Below, piece after piece: positions 48,590 to 60,503 of a stretch of DNA of 64,000 nucleotides. The notes below the pieces were generated by a model that had not been told where the DNA came from, did not search any database, and saw only the letters and a program-made list of their open reading frames with translations. Both the position numbers and the translations under genes were made by a program. Numbering within the stretch: the stretch's first letter is position 1; every line of letters starts with the position of its first letter. Origin of the DNA: Manis javanica (Eukaryota; Chordata; Mammalia; Pholidota; Manidae); contig NC_133161.1 of assembly GCF_040802235.1 (NCBI RefSeq), positions 145,071,121 to 145,135,120 of the forward strand, read 5' to 3'.

Positions 48590-49600
48590 GGTGACCGGGC
48601 CGGGCCCCAGGCTGCCGAGAGAAGGGGCGGGCCTCGGGGTTGGCCAGGTGAGCGCAGGCAAGCTTGGTAATTCCTCTAGGAATTTACTCTCCAGAAACAA
48701 AAGTAAACCACGCAAAATGTAGAAGGCGAAGACGGAACAGCGAAGCCCAAAAGCCCAAACCCATCCAGCAGGCACCTGCACACCCCGCGGGAGCAGAGGG
48801 CACGCTACGTTCTGGGACGCACAGGAGCAACGAGCCGCCGCGCGGCCCGGCCCGGGCCCAGACCTCACGCGCACGCAGATGCTCGGGTACAGGTGCCCTC
48901 CCCGGGCCGTCCTCCCGACCCCTTCTCTCTCTGCCCCACCCGCCCTCCCATCCTGCCCGCGGCTCAGGCGGACGTGGGCGGGACGGGCCTCCGCCGCGGC
49001 TCACCTGGCTCCCTCCCGAAGCTCCGCCGAGCGACTGCTCAGGTCTGCGGAGCGCCGCAGTCCGCCGCATCGCGGGGGCGCGCCAGGCAGGGCCAATCAC
49101 TGCCCGACACCGCCCCCGGCCCCGCCCCGGCGTCAGGTGGGCGGTGGCGCCGCAGCAGCCCGGCCTCCTGCGCCGGTCGCCCGCGTGCCCGGCACCTGCG
49201 GGGACGACGGTAGGACGCAGACACAGGCGGGAAGCGGGGAGACCGGCAGCTTTATTGGTTGGGGGCCCGCGGCCGGCTCAGCGCCCGTCGCGGGGCTGGC
49301 GCAGCTGCCCCATCACGTCGGCCAGCATGCGGTTGCAGAGCGCGGCGTACGGGTTGAGCAGCACCAGCTGGCGCCGCGCGAAGGGGCTGCCCAGCCGCGC
49401 CGCGCGCTCGAAGTCCCTACGGGCGTCGTCGTCGCGTCCCTGCAGCCGCGCCAGGAGCCCGCGCTGCACGAAGCCCTGGCGGGCCGCGCGGCCCCGACCG
49501 CCGCTCAGCGCCACCGCGCGCTCCAGGTCCTCCAGGGCGCCTGCGGGGCGGGACGCGCAGGGTCAGAGCCGCGGGGCTCCGGCGACTAGAGGCCGGCACT
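48580..49600 (-). promoter_or_regulatory. TMEM25: CpG island: TMEM25 promoter fused to TTC36 last exon
   Basis: Continuous CpG-rich DNA covers the TMEM25 first exon, its upstream region and the whole GC-rich TTC36 exon 3. The TMEM25 start site is presumably between 48.6 and 49.0 kb (inferred). No TATA box is seen. Confidence 0.65.
49251..49256 (-). terminator. TTC36: TTC36 poly(A) signal
   Basis: An AATAAA on the minus strand (49256 to 49251), only 22 nt after the TGA stop (49278-49280). It implies a 3' UTR of about 40-50 nt. Confidence 0.8.
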
Positions 49601-52600
49601 TGGTCCCCGAGGTAGCTGGTGTTATTTATCCCCGCTACCAGCCGAGGCCGGGGAGAGTTGGCAGGGCTTGCCTGGGCTGCACAGCCAGCTTCGTGGCAGA
49701 GCTGGGACCAAAGTCCCGGTCTTGCCTTGTTCTTATTTCATCTACCTTTATACAGGTGCTGGGAGGATTTTGAATAGTCGCTGTGTTCGTGACTCTGAGC
49801 CCCTTTGCTCAGCGCGTAGCAGGCAGTTTATTCCATACATTTTTCTAAGCATCTGCCATGTGCCAGGTGACTGAGTATCAGAGTCCAAGAAAATCGTAAT
49901 GGACTGACAACCATTTTAGGAATACAATAAAAGCCATTTCTCTCTCTCTTTTTTTTTTTTGAAGGCTTTTCTCTCCTTTTTCCCACTGTATGCTTTAAAA
50001 CAGCTTCTCTCTCACCTGTTTCCACAGACTGCCTTTCCTCACTCTTTATCTCCTTGATCTTCATTATTTTGTATCTAATTTTCCTTGAAGGAGGCCTTGG
50101 GAGTTGGAGCTGGCCTGCACGGTTTTTATTTTTATCATCCTAAGAAAATACTTGGATTGGACATCAGAACTCGGTGTCTACTGTGAGGTCCGCCGAGCTG
50201 CGTTTTTTCTGGGCCCAGCTGCAGCTCCCTCGGGTTCTCCGAAGAGCCTGTCGAGGCTGTTAGGGAGCTCCAGCTTCATCCTAGAGCAGCGCTAACCCTC
50301 CCTGCCCGTCTGTCTCAGTCCCTGGAGGCCAGCAAGGGCCGTGCCCCAGATGGTTTAGAAGCCCTCTGATCACAGCATTCCTCAATTTTCCTCAGAAGAG
50401 TTTGGAGAAACCAAAAGACACCTCCAGGCGGAATCGCCTCTGACCCCGCCTAGGGTTTTGGTCTGCAGGTTGTCCCCAGCGGCCTTTACAGCCTTGCCCT
50501 GCCAGAGCCAGGTACCAGAGAAGCCTGAAAGGGGCCCTAGGGGTTCCCCACCATTTCCAGCATGGAGCCCAAACACCCAAGCTGGCATTCCTGGCCCGAG
50601 GAACAGCGCATCACAGTGAGTCCCAACAGTCTAGTAGTTCCCTGCTTGGCTTCAGCGGTTTACACTTTTGGATCAGTGTGCTCGGTGGTCCTCAGCAGCT
50701 TGGACCCGGGCACTCCTCAGTTAAAACCCTTTAGTGATTCCCCCATGTTTTTAAGACACAGTCCAACCTTGGCCTAATGTTCCCAGTTCTTCACCAACTG
50801 GCCCCTATTTGCCTACTGCTCTAGGCTCCACTCTCCTACCACTGCCCGTGACAGCCAGCCAGCCTGGAGATCTAGCGTTCCTGTACCTGCTCATGTCCTC
50901 TGGGCCTCTCTCTACAGGCTGTGCCTTCTCCCACTCAATGCCCCTCCGTGCAGCTGACTCCTATTCATCTTTCAAAACTCACCAGTCAGAAACAGATCTC
51001 ATGCTATCCCAGCTCAGCTTATGGTGGTATCACAATTAGATGTCTCTCCTCCCCGTTGGACTGGATGCTTCTAGAGAAGCTGCATCATGTGCGAAGTAAG
51101 AGCACCTGCCCTGGAGCCCTGCACCTGGTTCAAGTTCCAGCTCTGCCACTTCTCAGCTGCCAGAGAGCAGTGTGCTGCTTAACCTCCATGCTTCAGCTTC
51201 ATCAGTAAAATGGGGAGAAGAGCAAAATGTACCTTTTAGGATTAGGATTGTTCTTAGGATTAAATGAGCTGCTGTAGCTTACGTGGAAAGTGCGCAGTGC
51301 CTGGCACGTAGTACCTGCCATCAGTAGTATGTCTTCCATCTTTGCGTCCTTAGCACCTGGCCTACTGCCGTGTCAGTAGGCTCTCATTAAATATTAAATG
51401 GATAAGTGGAATGCGGTCTTTTCTAACTTCTCCCAATAGCCCCAGGAGACAGGCAGGGCCCACAATATATCTCTGATAGGTAAGAACATAGGTTCAAGGG
51501 TTTAGTGACTGCCACCCACGGGCCCACAAGCCCTTCATCTTTGGTCGGTGCACTCCAGGACCCCTTCTGTAGAGGCTCTCTGGCCTCTCCTCTCACCTGC
51601 CACATCTCCCTGGAGTCGCCGGGCCTGGGCTCGGTTGTTGTAGGCTGAGGCCCTCTCAGGCAACAGGTCGATGGCTTGGCCAAACCTCTCCAGGGCTGTA
51701 CTGAGGTCGCCAGCCTCGGCAGCCATAACCCCCTGCAGCTCCAGAGCCTTGGACTGCTCCAGCTGTGCTCGAGGGAAAACTCCATCTGTGCCAGGGAGGG
51801 AGCCAGAAGGGGACAGGTACGCAGTCGGGAGCAAGAAGGAAAAGCCACCTCAGACTTTGGAAACGTGAGACCTGAGCCAGAGCTCAGGGCTGGGGTGCAG
51901 GTCACAGAGGAGTCGGATACAGTGTTAGGGCAGAGGTCCCCAAGGCTGAGCGCTAGAGCTGCCGAAGTTACAAAGAGGCCTTAGCTGGCTCCCGGTTTCC
52001 AAGAGAATGAAAGCCAAACTCCTTGGTCTGTAGCTAAATGATCTGCTCAAGGTCACAAAGGCCATATCACATGGTTTGGATTTGAACCCAGCTCTTTCTG
52101 GCTCCTTAGCCTGTCCCCATCTTGTCCTACTACACTGCCTACAACGTGGAGGCCTCCATGACATGCCCAGGTCGCCACAATCACTTCCACTTTTCAGCCT
52201 GAGGTTTCAGGAAGGCTTAAGCTTCAGTCCTGTAGAAACGAGGGCATTGAAACCTCCTGATGGTGACGTCAGTCCCCGTTAGGGCCTGCTGGGCAAGCCC
52301 GTGAGTGCATTCACTCTGGAAGCACTAGCCCAGGGCTCGGCGTGTAGTGGCGTGACCCTGAGCACTTGCTTAGGGTCTATGCACCTAGGTTGGAGCCCTC
52401 AGCGGAGCCACCCCGTGCTGTCCCAGTCCCCTGATCCATCTGTGTGGGGTGATCTGTTAGGACAGAGATGTGTGAGTCTAACATGGCCCGCTTCCGCCAG
52501 TACAGTTAAGCTTAGATCACGGGGTGAATCAAGTGGGGAGGTTAAGTGCAGAGGTGGGAGGGCTGAAGGGCTGAAATAAAACCTGGCTTTCTCCTCCTGG

Positions 52601-52898
52601 CAGAGCGACTCTTTGCCAGGCCCCCATCAGTGCATGAGAGCCAACCAGCCCCTCTGATTCCAAGCTCAGTTGTCATCCAAGGGTCATGGAACAAGGGGCC
52701 TTGTAAGACTACCTCCCTGTCACCCCGGTGAGGGCAGCAGACCAGGCCTGGCGGAGAGCTAGGCTCCAAGGTCAAATACTTGCCTCCATCTGCTTCCTTC
52801 TCCGCGTCTTCTTCCAGGTCCAGCCCAACAACGTCCCCAAATGGGGTGTCAGGGTTGAAGATGGCCCGCAGCACTGCCTGATCATTCGGGGTCCCCAT
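49278..52898 (-). CDS. TTC36: Tetratricopeptide repeat protein 36, complete
   Basis: TTC36 (HBP21) is a small cytosolic TPR protein, mainly in liver and kidney, thought to act as an Hsp70 co-chaperone-like adaptor and linked to tyrosine catabolism. Coding exons (minus): 52784-52898, 51597-51785, 49278-49540, total 188 codons plus stop (human 189). Residues 1-44 are an acidic leader (GTPNDQAVL, then [20 protein letters not shown]). TPR helices follow ([55 protein letters not shown]). A conserved C-terminus reads [20 protein letters not shown]. Exon 1 ends with a GC donor (GATGGAG then GCAAGT); no GT nearby keeps frame. Exon 3 is extremely GC-rich compared with exons 1-2, consistent with its place in a CpG island. 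Confidence 0.96.
49541..51596 (-). other. TTC36: TTC36 intron 2
   Basis: A 2.06-kb intron. It holds a T-tract (about 49948-49961) and a MIR at 51080-51390; the rest looks unique. Confidence 0.8.
51080..51390 (+). repeat. MIR SINE (extended)
   Basis: MIR wording TTCCAGCTCTGCCACTTCTC, CAGTAAAATGGGGAGAAGAG, AATGAGCTGCTGTAGCTTAC, GTGCCTGGCACGTAGTACCT. It is antisense within TTC36 intron 2. Confidence 0.75.
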
Positions 52899-53104
52899 GG
52901 TGCTCAACTCCCGAACCCAACAGGTGACTCGGGGTGAGAGGAGGAAAAAGGGGTGGGAGTGCAGCCTGGCAGCCAGTTGGACTAAAAGATGGAGGTGCAG
53001 CTTGAGGCCCATCCCCTGGGAGGAGGCGTGTCTTCCATTCCTAGACTGTAGTGTAAATAATCAACTCCCTTTGGCCTGGGGTTAGTGACCCCAGCTTGGC
53101 AGAA

Positions 53105-53120
53105 TGTTTACAAATATTTC
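53105..53120. promoter_or_regulatory. Possible forkhead (FOXA-like) site upstream of TTC36
   Basis: TGTTTACAAATATTT lies about 210 bp upstream of the TTC36 ATG. A forkhead site would suit a liver-expressed gene, but the assignment rests on one short motif. Confidence 0.3.
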
Positions 53121-53611
53121 TCAACTGCCTCCCCACTCTCACCCTATCCTAGGAGAAACAAGAGTAAATAAATCCAATTTCATCCTTAGGTGGAGTGGGG
53201 CACAGAGAGGGCTCTGTCCAGATGCTCCCTGAAATGTTCCCTGAAATTTTTCATTGATTGGAAGAAAATTGTTAGGAGCCACTGCTTGGCTGCCCGTGAA
53301 TGCAGGGGGGATGGGCAGGAGTAAAGGGGCTGCTGCTTTGTCCTCTTGGCTGCTTCTCCTTCCCCAGAATTAATTAGGTCCTGAACAGACATCACCGATG
53401 AGTTAAGGGAAAGAAGATACTGTGAAGAGAGCCAGTGTGTGGGGCGGGGCCTGGAGCGAGGCGATGGGGAATGTTCAGTGATTTGACCTTAAAATGAAAG
53501 GATGTGGAAGGCGCTGTGGCATCAGGTCACAGGCCGCAGCCCACCCTCACTTCTCCACCCCTGCCAGGGCCGTAAGAAAGCTCCACCTTGTGCAGCAATA
53601 AACTTGACATG

Positions 53612-53617
53612 TTTATT
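53612..53617 (-). terminator. KMT2A: KMT2A distal poly(A) signal
   Basis: Canonical AATAAA on the minus strand in the context TTTAATTAATAAACATGTC. A second AATAAA-like hexamer follows about 20 nt later. It is the last such signal before TTC36. Confidence 0.7.
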
Positions 53618-54845
53618 AATTAAACTATCACTTAAATAAAAAAAAGTGCATAGAAAATAAACATGTTTAAAAACTCCTTTTTTTTTTTTTACAACTATGT
53701 ACACTTTTTACTTTTACATTCAGTCTTTCGTAGAGAGCTTTCAGCATTATTATTTTTTGAACTATTAAAGTATTTTCCTTCATCCCTGTCACAGGGAGTT
53801 AACACTGATGGACTTTAGACACATATTTTTCCTTTTTTTTTTTTTTCTCTTTTTCTCTAACCAGAAGCTTGGAAGAACACAAAGAAAAAAACCAAAAGAT
53901 CTGTTATACATGATAAAGTTGTCAAGAAATGTCTTATTTCTAGAAAAGAAGCTTGTCAACTGTTGAGCTTTTGAAACAATTATTCAACTACCTGTATTTA
54001 CTAAAGAGACTGTTAAAAGTTCAATAAAAGAAACACCACAAGTCTATTTTCTTGGTTGAAAGACAGAACTAGAGTACCTGGGAACAAGATACCAGGAAAG
54101 CACAGAACACAATTTTCCCCTAAATGCAGGTGGTAACCCCAACATTCATAACCAAAAGTAGAGAAACAAGGGGTACAGGTACTGACTGGCAACACTCACG
54201 GCAGAAAAAAATCCAGGTGACCCCATTTCTGCATTTCTCTCTGATCCTGGGAATGGACGTTCTACCATCCCTTTAAGGTGTGGGTGTCCCCCCATTTTGG
54301 GGTATCAGAGGAGCGCCAGACTGACTTTTCCTGCCACTACTAGCAACTGTAACACAATCCTTATCTATAGTGTTAAGAGAATTAAAAGCCATGGACTGAA
54401 CTAGGCTTCGTTACATGGTGCATTACTATATTAATTCCTATATATATCATATTTATAATTATTTGAAAACCAAAACAAAAAAAGTTGCAAGTTTTCAGAG
54501 TCGACTGGTATTCATGATTCGGCACAAAACCGTCTGCTTATAACCTTGTATTGCTTGAAAATGAAGGAAATGAAACACAAAATTACACCCAGCCCTTTGC
54601 AATGACCCGCTTTTCCTTTAAAAAAAAAAAAAAAACAAAAACCCCAAAACGTGATTTCTTTTTTTAAAAACCTCAAATCAAACTTAGAAGTTAACATCTG
54701 ACAAGGTTTTGACCTTTAGTATTTTCATATACTTGAACATCAGTCCTTTAGAGAGATACATTCATTAGAAGATATTTTTTTGTTTTTTGTTGTGTACATA
54801 TACATTTTAAATCAAGGGGGCTGCATGGTGCTCACTGCATTGGCC

Positions 54846-54859
54846 GGGGGGGGGGGGGG
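54846..54859. repeat. G14 homopolymer
   Basis: Fourteen consecutive G on the plus strand (C14 in KMT2A mRNA). The length may be affected by sequencing error. Confidence 0.85.
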
Positions 54860-57800
54860 TTTGACAGAGGCAAGCGGGGTGGTAGACTGGATCCCAGCAA
54901 AGGAGCCTGGCTGAAAACTTACATACAGCTGCCTGGGCTTCCCCCACACGTCTTGTTATGGGTCTAGAGACGGGAGGGCTGTGCTGGAGGCAGTGGATGG
55001 GGGCAGAGGGAGCCAAGGGACCGAGTTCCGGCCAAAGGGTCAGCGCCATGCAGCTCTCCTGGTTACACAGTTGTCACTGGCCACCAGGAAATGCAGCCAC
55101 AACGGGTTCTAGCAGCAAAGCTCTAAGTGGGCTGGCTCGCCAAGTGCCCACCAGGTTTGCAGCTGGTACTCCTCAGGGATCTGGGTGCCCCTTGGGGGAT
55201 TCTTGGGAACGACCCACCACAGTTCCTCAGTCTGCACTTTTGTGCAAAGCCTCCCTTGGTCACTTTCAAAACGAACTCAAGCGTTTTGGAGATTAGCTGT
55301 GCCGCCTTTTGCCTTCTGTCCCTCTTGTAGGGAAACCTTAGCTTAGTCCCCAAGGTGCTGGCAGGTATGCTGAATTTTGGCAATGGACTCAAGGCTGAGC
55401 ATTAGGAGGAATTGCTCATTTTCTGTGGCTGACAGGGAGTGACAGGCAAGGCGAGCCGTCTGCAGCTGGCAGGAGGAGGCTGCGGCCCCCCTCCGCCATG
55501 GGGTCGGGGACTGGTAGAGAGTGAGGCGGGGGCTCACAGTACAGCACGGCCTAGCAGGGCAGTAACTAGGTCTGTTTAGCTGAGTTTTCCCCCACCCCCT
55601 GACTGGCCTTTGGGTCTCTCAAGGTGAATTCATGACCCATCAGTGCATTAATCGTTTCAGTAACAAATGCAGCTTAAGGTTTTTTTCTTAAAAAAAAAAA
55701 AAAGGAATTAAAGGATTTACAAAGAAACCTCACACAGTGCAATAATAAAGGAAAGCAGACACTAGTGGGACCCCTAGGGCCACTGTATCTTGTTCTCGGG
55801 CAAGAGGAAGGGAGGTGAGGTCTGGGTAGAGTGCTTTTCCCCAGGCCCCTGCTGGCACTTCTCCATGGCGACAAGGAAGTCTGCCATCCTGGACACAGTG
55901 CTGGGCTCCCTGCAGGACAGTGAAAACAGTGACAATGTTCCAGCAGAGCCACCAGACAAAGTTCTTAAGGTCACAGAGTAACAGGGAGCCCAGGATGGAA
56001 GGCACAGCAGAGCCATGAGTCCTGGGGCAGAGAGCGCGGGGCTGAGTCGTATTGCTTTGCTAGACTTCCAAAGGAATGGGCTCCTCGCGGCGGGAAGAGG
56101 GGGCCCCTCCCTCTACTGGACTACACTGCTCTGAAACCCAGTGGCCTGACAGGCAGAGGAAGATCTGCTTTATTGTGAGTGGTCAGACTGTGCTTCAGTT
56201 TCAACAGGCTGCCCCAAAAGAGGGCATGTGGGATCCACGGGTTCTTTGAAGGTATGAGGACTTGGTGGGCGGAGGGAGAGGGAACGAGGTGAACTATGAG
56301 GCAGATGGTGACGGGAAATGTCAGGTTGCCATTCAACTTGGTTCTTAACTCTGAAGTAGGAAAGATGAGGGGAATGGAGATTGCCACCTCTCGCCACTCT
56401 GAGCTGGTGCCAGAAAGGAGAGAGGCAGTGTGAGAAAGAAGAGGAGAAACTGCTGTGTCAAGAGACAAGGACAGCCTTCCGAGGAGCTTCGGTGTGGGAA
56501 GGAGGGGAGTGGCCCAGCAGAGTTGGGTGACCTTCCTTTTCCATTTATTGTCAAAGAGCAAACCCAGGAAAGAGACATTTATGTCAACAGGGCACAAACA
56601 AGCTACACATTAAACAACAAAAGTACACCTTCCAGGGGGAAGTTGGGCAGGAAAAACCAGACTTTGTGTGTACAGCTGAATATTTTCTCTAACTTCATCC
56701 TATGAAAATAAAAAATTATTAAAAACCGATCTTCTTTTAAATTAGGATAATACCGCGGTTTAAAAAATAGCCTTGTCATAAGTGCTTCTCCCTATGAAGT
56801 GCTTCTCATAGAAAAATATACAAAATATATTTACATTTATAAAACCTTAAATAGTAAACTGTAAACAGAACAGAGTAAAATCCAATGACTTAATTTAACA
56901 GGTTCAGGACAGTGCTGGGGAAAGGAAGAGAAGAACCATCCGATGCCTTTGGACCGCATCCTAAGGAGGAGCCGGGCAGTAGTGTCATTCAATGTACTTT
57001 ATCCGTGGGTTCTGTGCGGTGGCAGAGGTCCCTCAACACAAGGTGGTCTAGTCCCCAAGTTTTGGGCTGTGAAATCTGATTAGTGTTCTGCCTTCAACTG
57101 GACACTGACCATTTAAAAGTTAAGTCTTCCTATGTCTTAACAAGGGGGAAATAAAGTCACCAGATCCTAGGAATGGGGTCCAGGGGTCCTCCTGGTTGGG
57201 ATACTCTGCTTGTTGCATGGTTCAAATCCTAGTTAAATAATCTTTTTCCTCTTCTAGAAAATCATGCTACACATATGTCTTTAACACGCTCAGTGGAGCT
57301 TTATGAAACTTCTCCAAGTCCTGTCTGGTTCTGGCCAGTGGCTCCTGTCCACTTCCCCGCTGGGAGTGCTTCCAGGCTCAGGGAATGGCGTGCGGGCACA
57401 TGCTGTGCCCACAGGGGTTGTCCTTGAGCAGGGAGTCACTCTCCCCTACCACCCAGGAAGAGCGGGAAAGCAGTGGGATGAAGAGGGGAGACGAAGAAAG
57501 TGGAGTGAAGAGAAGGAATGAGAGGGAAGCTGCTCCTACTTTCAAGGAAGGGACTTGGCGGAGGTAAGGCTCCCGGGGATAACACTCGCGCTGAAAGCCC
57601 ACGGGCTCAATGTTTGGTGATTAGTTGGCACAACCCCAAGACAGCCTTCTGACACCGAAGGTGCTAAGAATCCTGTCTCCCCAGCAGAAGTGAACTCTCA
57701 AGTAGCAGGATGGTAGGGAAAACCACCAGACCTCTGTTTGTTCAACAGGTGGCTACAGGCTGGGCCCGGTGGGCAAACCACCAGGTACCCAAGCGACCCT

Positions 57801-58211
57801 CCAGTTGGGGCTCTGCCTGACCCCTCGCTCGTGGCGCTTGGGAACGGGCCACGGCGGGATGGCGCCTTCTCTCTGAGATGCTCGGGCCCGATCTCCCAAC
57901 ACAACTAACCCTCTAGAGACTCCTGCCAGGCAAGTCTGCTAGGGACCCCATTTCCCGCTTTCTCATGGCATACAGTTAGGGGGGCCCCCACGGAAAGCCA
58001 ATTGTTGATCTTTCCTCCAAGACCTCATCCCCTCTCCAGGGCTATGATCACATGTGTGATGTGACTATGGGACATAAGGGAGCCCAGCTGTCATGGGGCC
58101 CCCCCAGCAGTGCCCCCTCCATCCTGGAATGCCTTGCTGCGGGCAAAGGCCTTCAGCACTGCTCTGGCTGGCCCTGAGTCCGAGTGCTCCAGCCCTGGGC
58201 AAAGAGCAGCT

Positions 58212-60503
58212 TCAGTTCAGGAACTTCCGGCACTTCTTGGCACCACAGTTACAGGGGAGCTTGTTGCTGGCATCCTCGATGGGGAACTTATAGTCGTACG
58301 TGAGTTCCTCCCCGCGGTAGATCTTGCGCATAGCAAAGATGACAATGTGCTTCTGCCCATCGATATTGATGACTCGAGAGTAGCAGTTAGGCTCACACGA
58401 GTGATTGATGAAGCGAGCGGCGTTTCCGTGCATGGTGGCGTCCACTACCTCCGAGTCATCGATTCGGAACATGTAGCAGCCAATGCCCTACACACGGAGA
58501 AGAGAGCAGGACTTGGTATTCACCACAGCTCGGCTATGAGAACACCTCCCAGCCTTTTTCTGATGCGACCCTACAGCTGCTGCTGAATCAAGTTTCCTGA
58601 ATGAAATATCCAGATTTCTCCCATTTTTCGAGATGCTTCCATGACAAATTCCTACTTTACAGGCATTAACCTAGGAGTTTCTTGATGCTCCACAGGAAAC
58701 AGAAACCTAAAAATTGTGTCACTATGCGCTTCTGGTCCTGGGATCCACTCAGACAAGCCTTCAAAGAATATCTCTGTATATGAATCCTTCGAGTGGATTC
58801 TGGACTTTTCCTGGGCCCACCACAAATTTCCAACATTGTAAAATGTAAAAAGAGGAAGGGAGGGAGGAAGGGGGGAAGGAAGGAAAAGAAAAAGTATCCT
58901 TGAATCAATAAAACATACTGTCTCTTCTGGGCTCTCAGGCTATGTACAGTTGAGGCCCCACCCAGCACATGAACAGGGTGGGAGTAGGGGGCTCACCTTG
59001 CTGTCATAGTACTTTTCCCGCTTGTCAGTCTGGATGGAACGGATGACGTTGCCAGCATACTCAATCACCATCTCACCTGCATCAATGTTCCTCTTACAAA
59101 AAAGACCCCGGCCATGGATGGGAGACCTGGGACACGAAGATGGAAAGGGGATCAACCACAGATTTTGCAAGTAAGGTTAGTTGTGTGAATACATGAAAAA
59201 AAAAAAAAGAGTAAAATCTCCTGGTCTGTCAGACACTTGGGGCTGTGTGTGGTGGAGGGGGGAGATCTGGACCCATCTGATTTGAATATATTAACTGTCT
59301 TAACAAATGGCCAAGGAGTCAAGATTTCTCTATCCTGTGGCCCCCTAGAAGTAGCAATATCTTAATGCTTATTACGTTTAACTAGTTGTTTAACACAAGG
59401 AGTTGCAGGATCCCAGGACATCAGATTAAATTCATCATAATCTATAAAAATCTTACTTACTGAATGTGGGAGGCCACTCCAGCATTTGGTTCACTTTGAT
59501 TTTGGAAAATGTCACCAGTTTCCTGTAACTTTTTCTAGAATTTTACCCATACCTGTAGACACCAACTGCCTCCTTAGAAGTCTTTTTTAGGTGCCGGAAA
59601 CGCATGGCCATTGGCAGATCCATGCTGGTTGCCCTCCTAAAAAGACAAGGCAATGATTAATGAATTATCTTCAGGAAATGACCAGTTTTGAGTCTTGGAA
59701 TCAAAGGTTCCTAGAGAATGATGACACGATTTTCTTGGCTCGGTGCCAAGTATAAAAGGCGCCTTACAAAACGAGGCTGACAACCTGCACGTGCTTTCTG
59801 ACCCTGACACCTATGACTACGTGGTCCACCCAGAGCTGACCGAGTACACATGGTTAAGGAAAATAAAACGTACATCTTACAGTTATTTGAATTTCTCCTC
59901 TATGGCATATCTTCTCTCTTTGCCAGCCAACACTTACTATATTTCAGTCTTCATAATGCTATCCAGGGAATTCTGGTCCAAGCAAAATGGTACAGTGCCC
60001 GGAACAGCTGGCGTAGAGGGAAGCAAAGGGTACTTCTCATGACCCCTCTCCACCTAAGACTTACCGTGCGGACTTGAGCTGGACCTCCTCCTCCTCTTCG
60101 TCATTGGGGCTGTATTCAGGGGGCTGCCGATGTTTAGAAGCCAGGAAGTTAAACATGTCAAATGCCGACTTCCTGGAGGCAAATATTAAAATATTGAGAA
60201 ATGCTTTAACAGGAGCAGTGATGGACAACACTAACTCTGGAGATCTCAAAGGTTATGTGGGAAAATAATTATTTGGTTAGATAACAAAATCGGGACCCCA
60301 ACTGCTTATGGAAAAGAGCAGAACTTGCCTCAGGTGGACTTCAGCCCTGGCTGAGCCATGGGGGTTCAGGGCGGGTTCGTCGGCGTCTTCTGGCTTGTGG
60401 AACCGGAACTTGTAATTCCTGCAGTGCTTGGCACCGGACAGCTGCTCAATCAGGAACACAACTGCATCGTGGAGAATCCCCAGCATCCGCAAGCCATTAA
60501 CAC
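58212..60503 (-). CDS. KMT2A: Histone H3K4 methyltransferase 2A (MLL1), last five coding exons
   Basis: KMT2A writes H3K4 methylation at promoters with WDR5, RBBP5, ASH2L and DPY30 in the nucleus. Coding exons seen (minus): 60329-60503, 60065-60172, 59553-59636, 58997-59126, 58212-58487. Phases close. The first encodes [20 protein letters not shown] and on, the end of the FYRC region, and finishes in the WDR5-binding Win motif ([11 protein letters not shown]). Then come a linker with an acidic run ([10 protein letters not shown]) and the SET domain ([54 protein letters not shown]). The zinc-binding post-[16 protein letters not shown] ends the protein. The intron splitting Win from KSAFDMF uses a GC donor (CTGAG then GCAAGT). 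The upstream FYRC exon lies beyond 64000, so this is only about 3-5 percent of the protein. The leukaemia breakpoint region is not in this window. Confidence 0.97.
58853..58895. repeat. GA-rich simple repeat
   Basis: A GGAAGGGAGGGAGGAAGG-type purine tract in the last KMT2A intron (58488-58996). Confidence 0.75.

Larger units (their letters stand above)
53590..58211 (-). other. KMT2A: KMT2A 3' UTR, unspliced, 4.6 kb
   Basis: Minus-strand sequence from the TGA (58212-58214) to just past AATAAA at 53612-53617. The length matches the long single-exon 3' UTR expected for this gene. It is AT-rich at the far end with several T/A tracts on the mRNA and a C14 run (plus-strand G14 at 54846-54859). No L1 or SINE was recognised in it. 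The many short antisense open frames here are not genes. Confidence 0.8.

Noticed and set aside
48664-49773. 369-codon plus-strand open frame opposite TMEM25/TTC36
   Set aside because: It is antisense to the real TTC36 exon 3 and the TMEM25 promoter in a CpG island. The composition is typical of a GC shadow frame.
54781-58090. Many 60-160 codon open frames on both strands in the KMT2A 3' UTR
   Set aside because: None shows a domain, splice structure or recognisable homology. They lie within a continuous 3' UTR ended by a good poly(A) signal.
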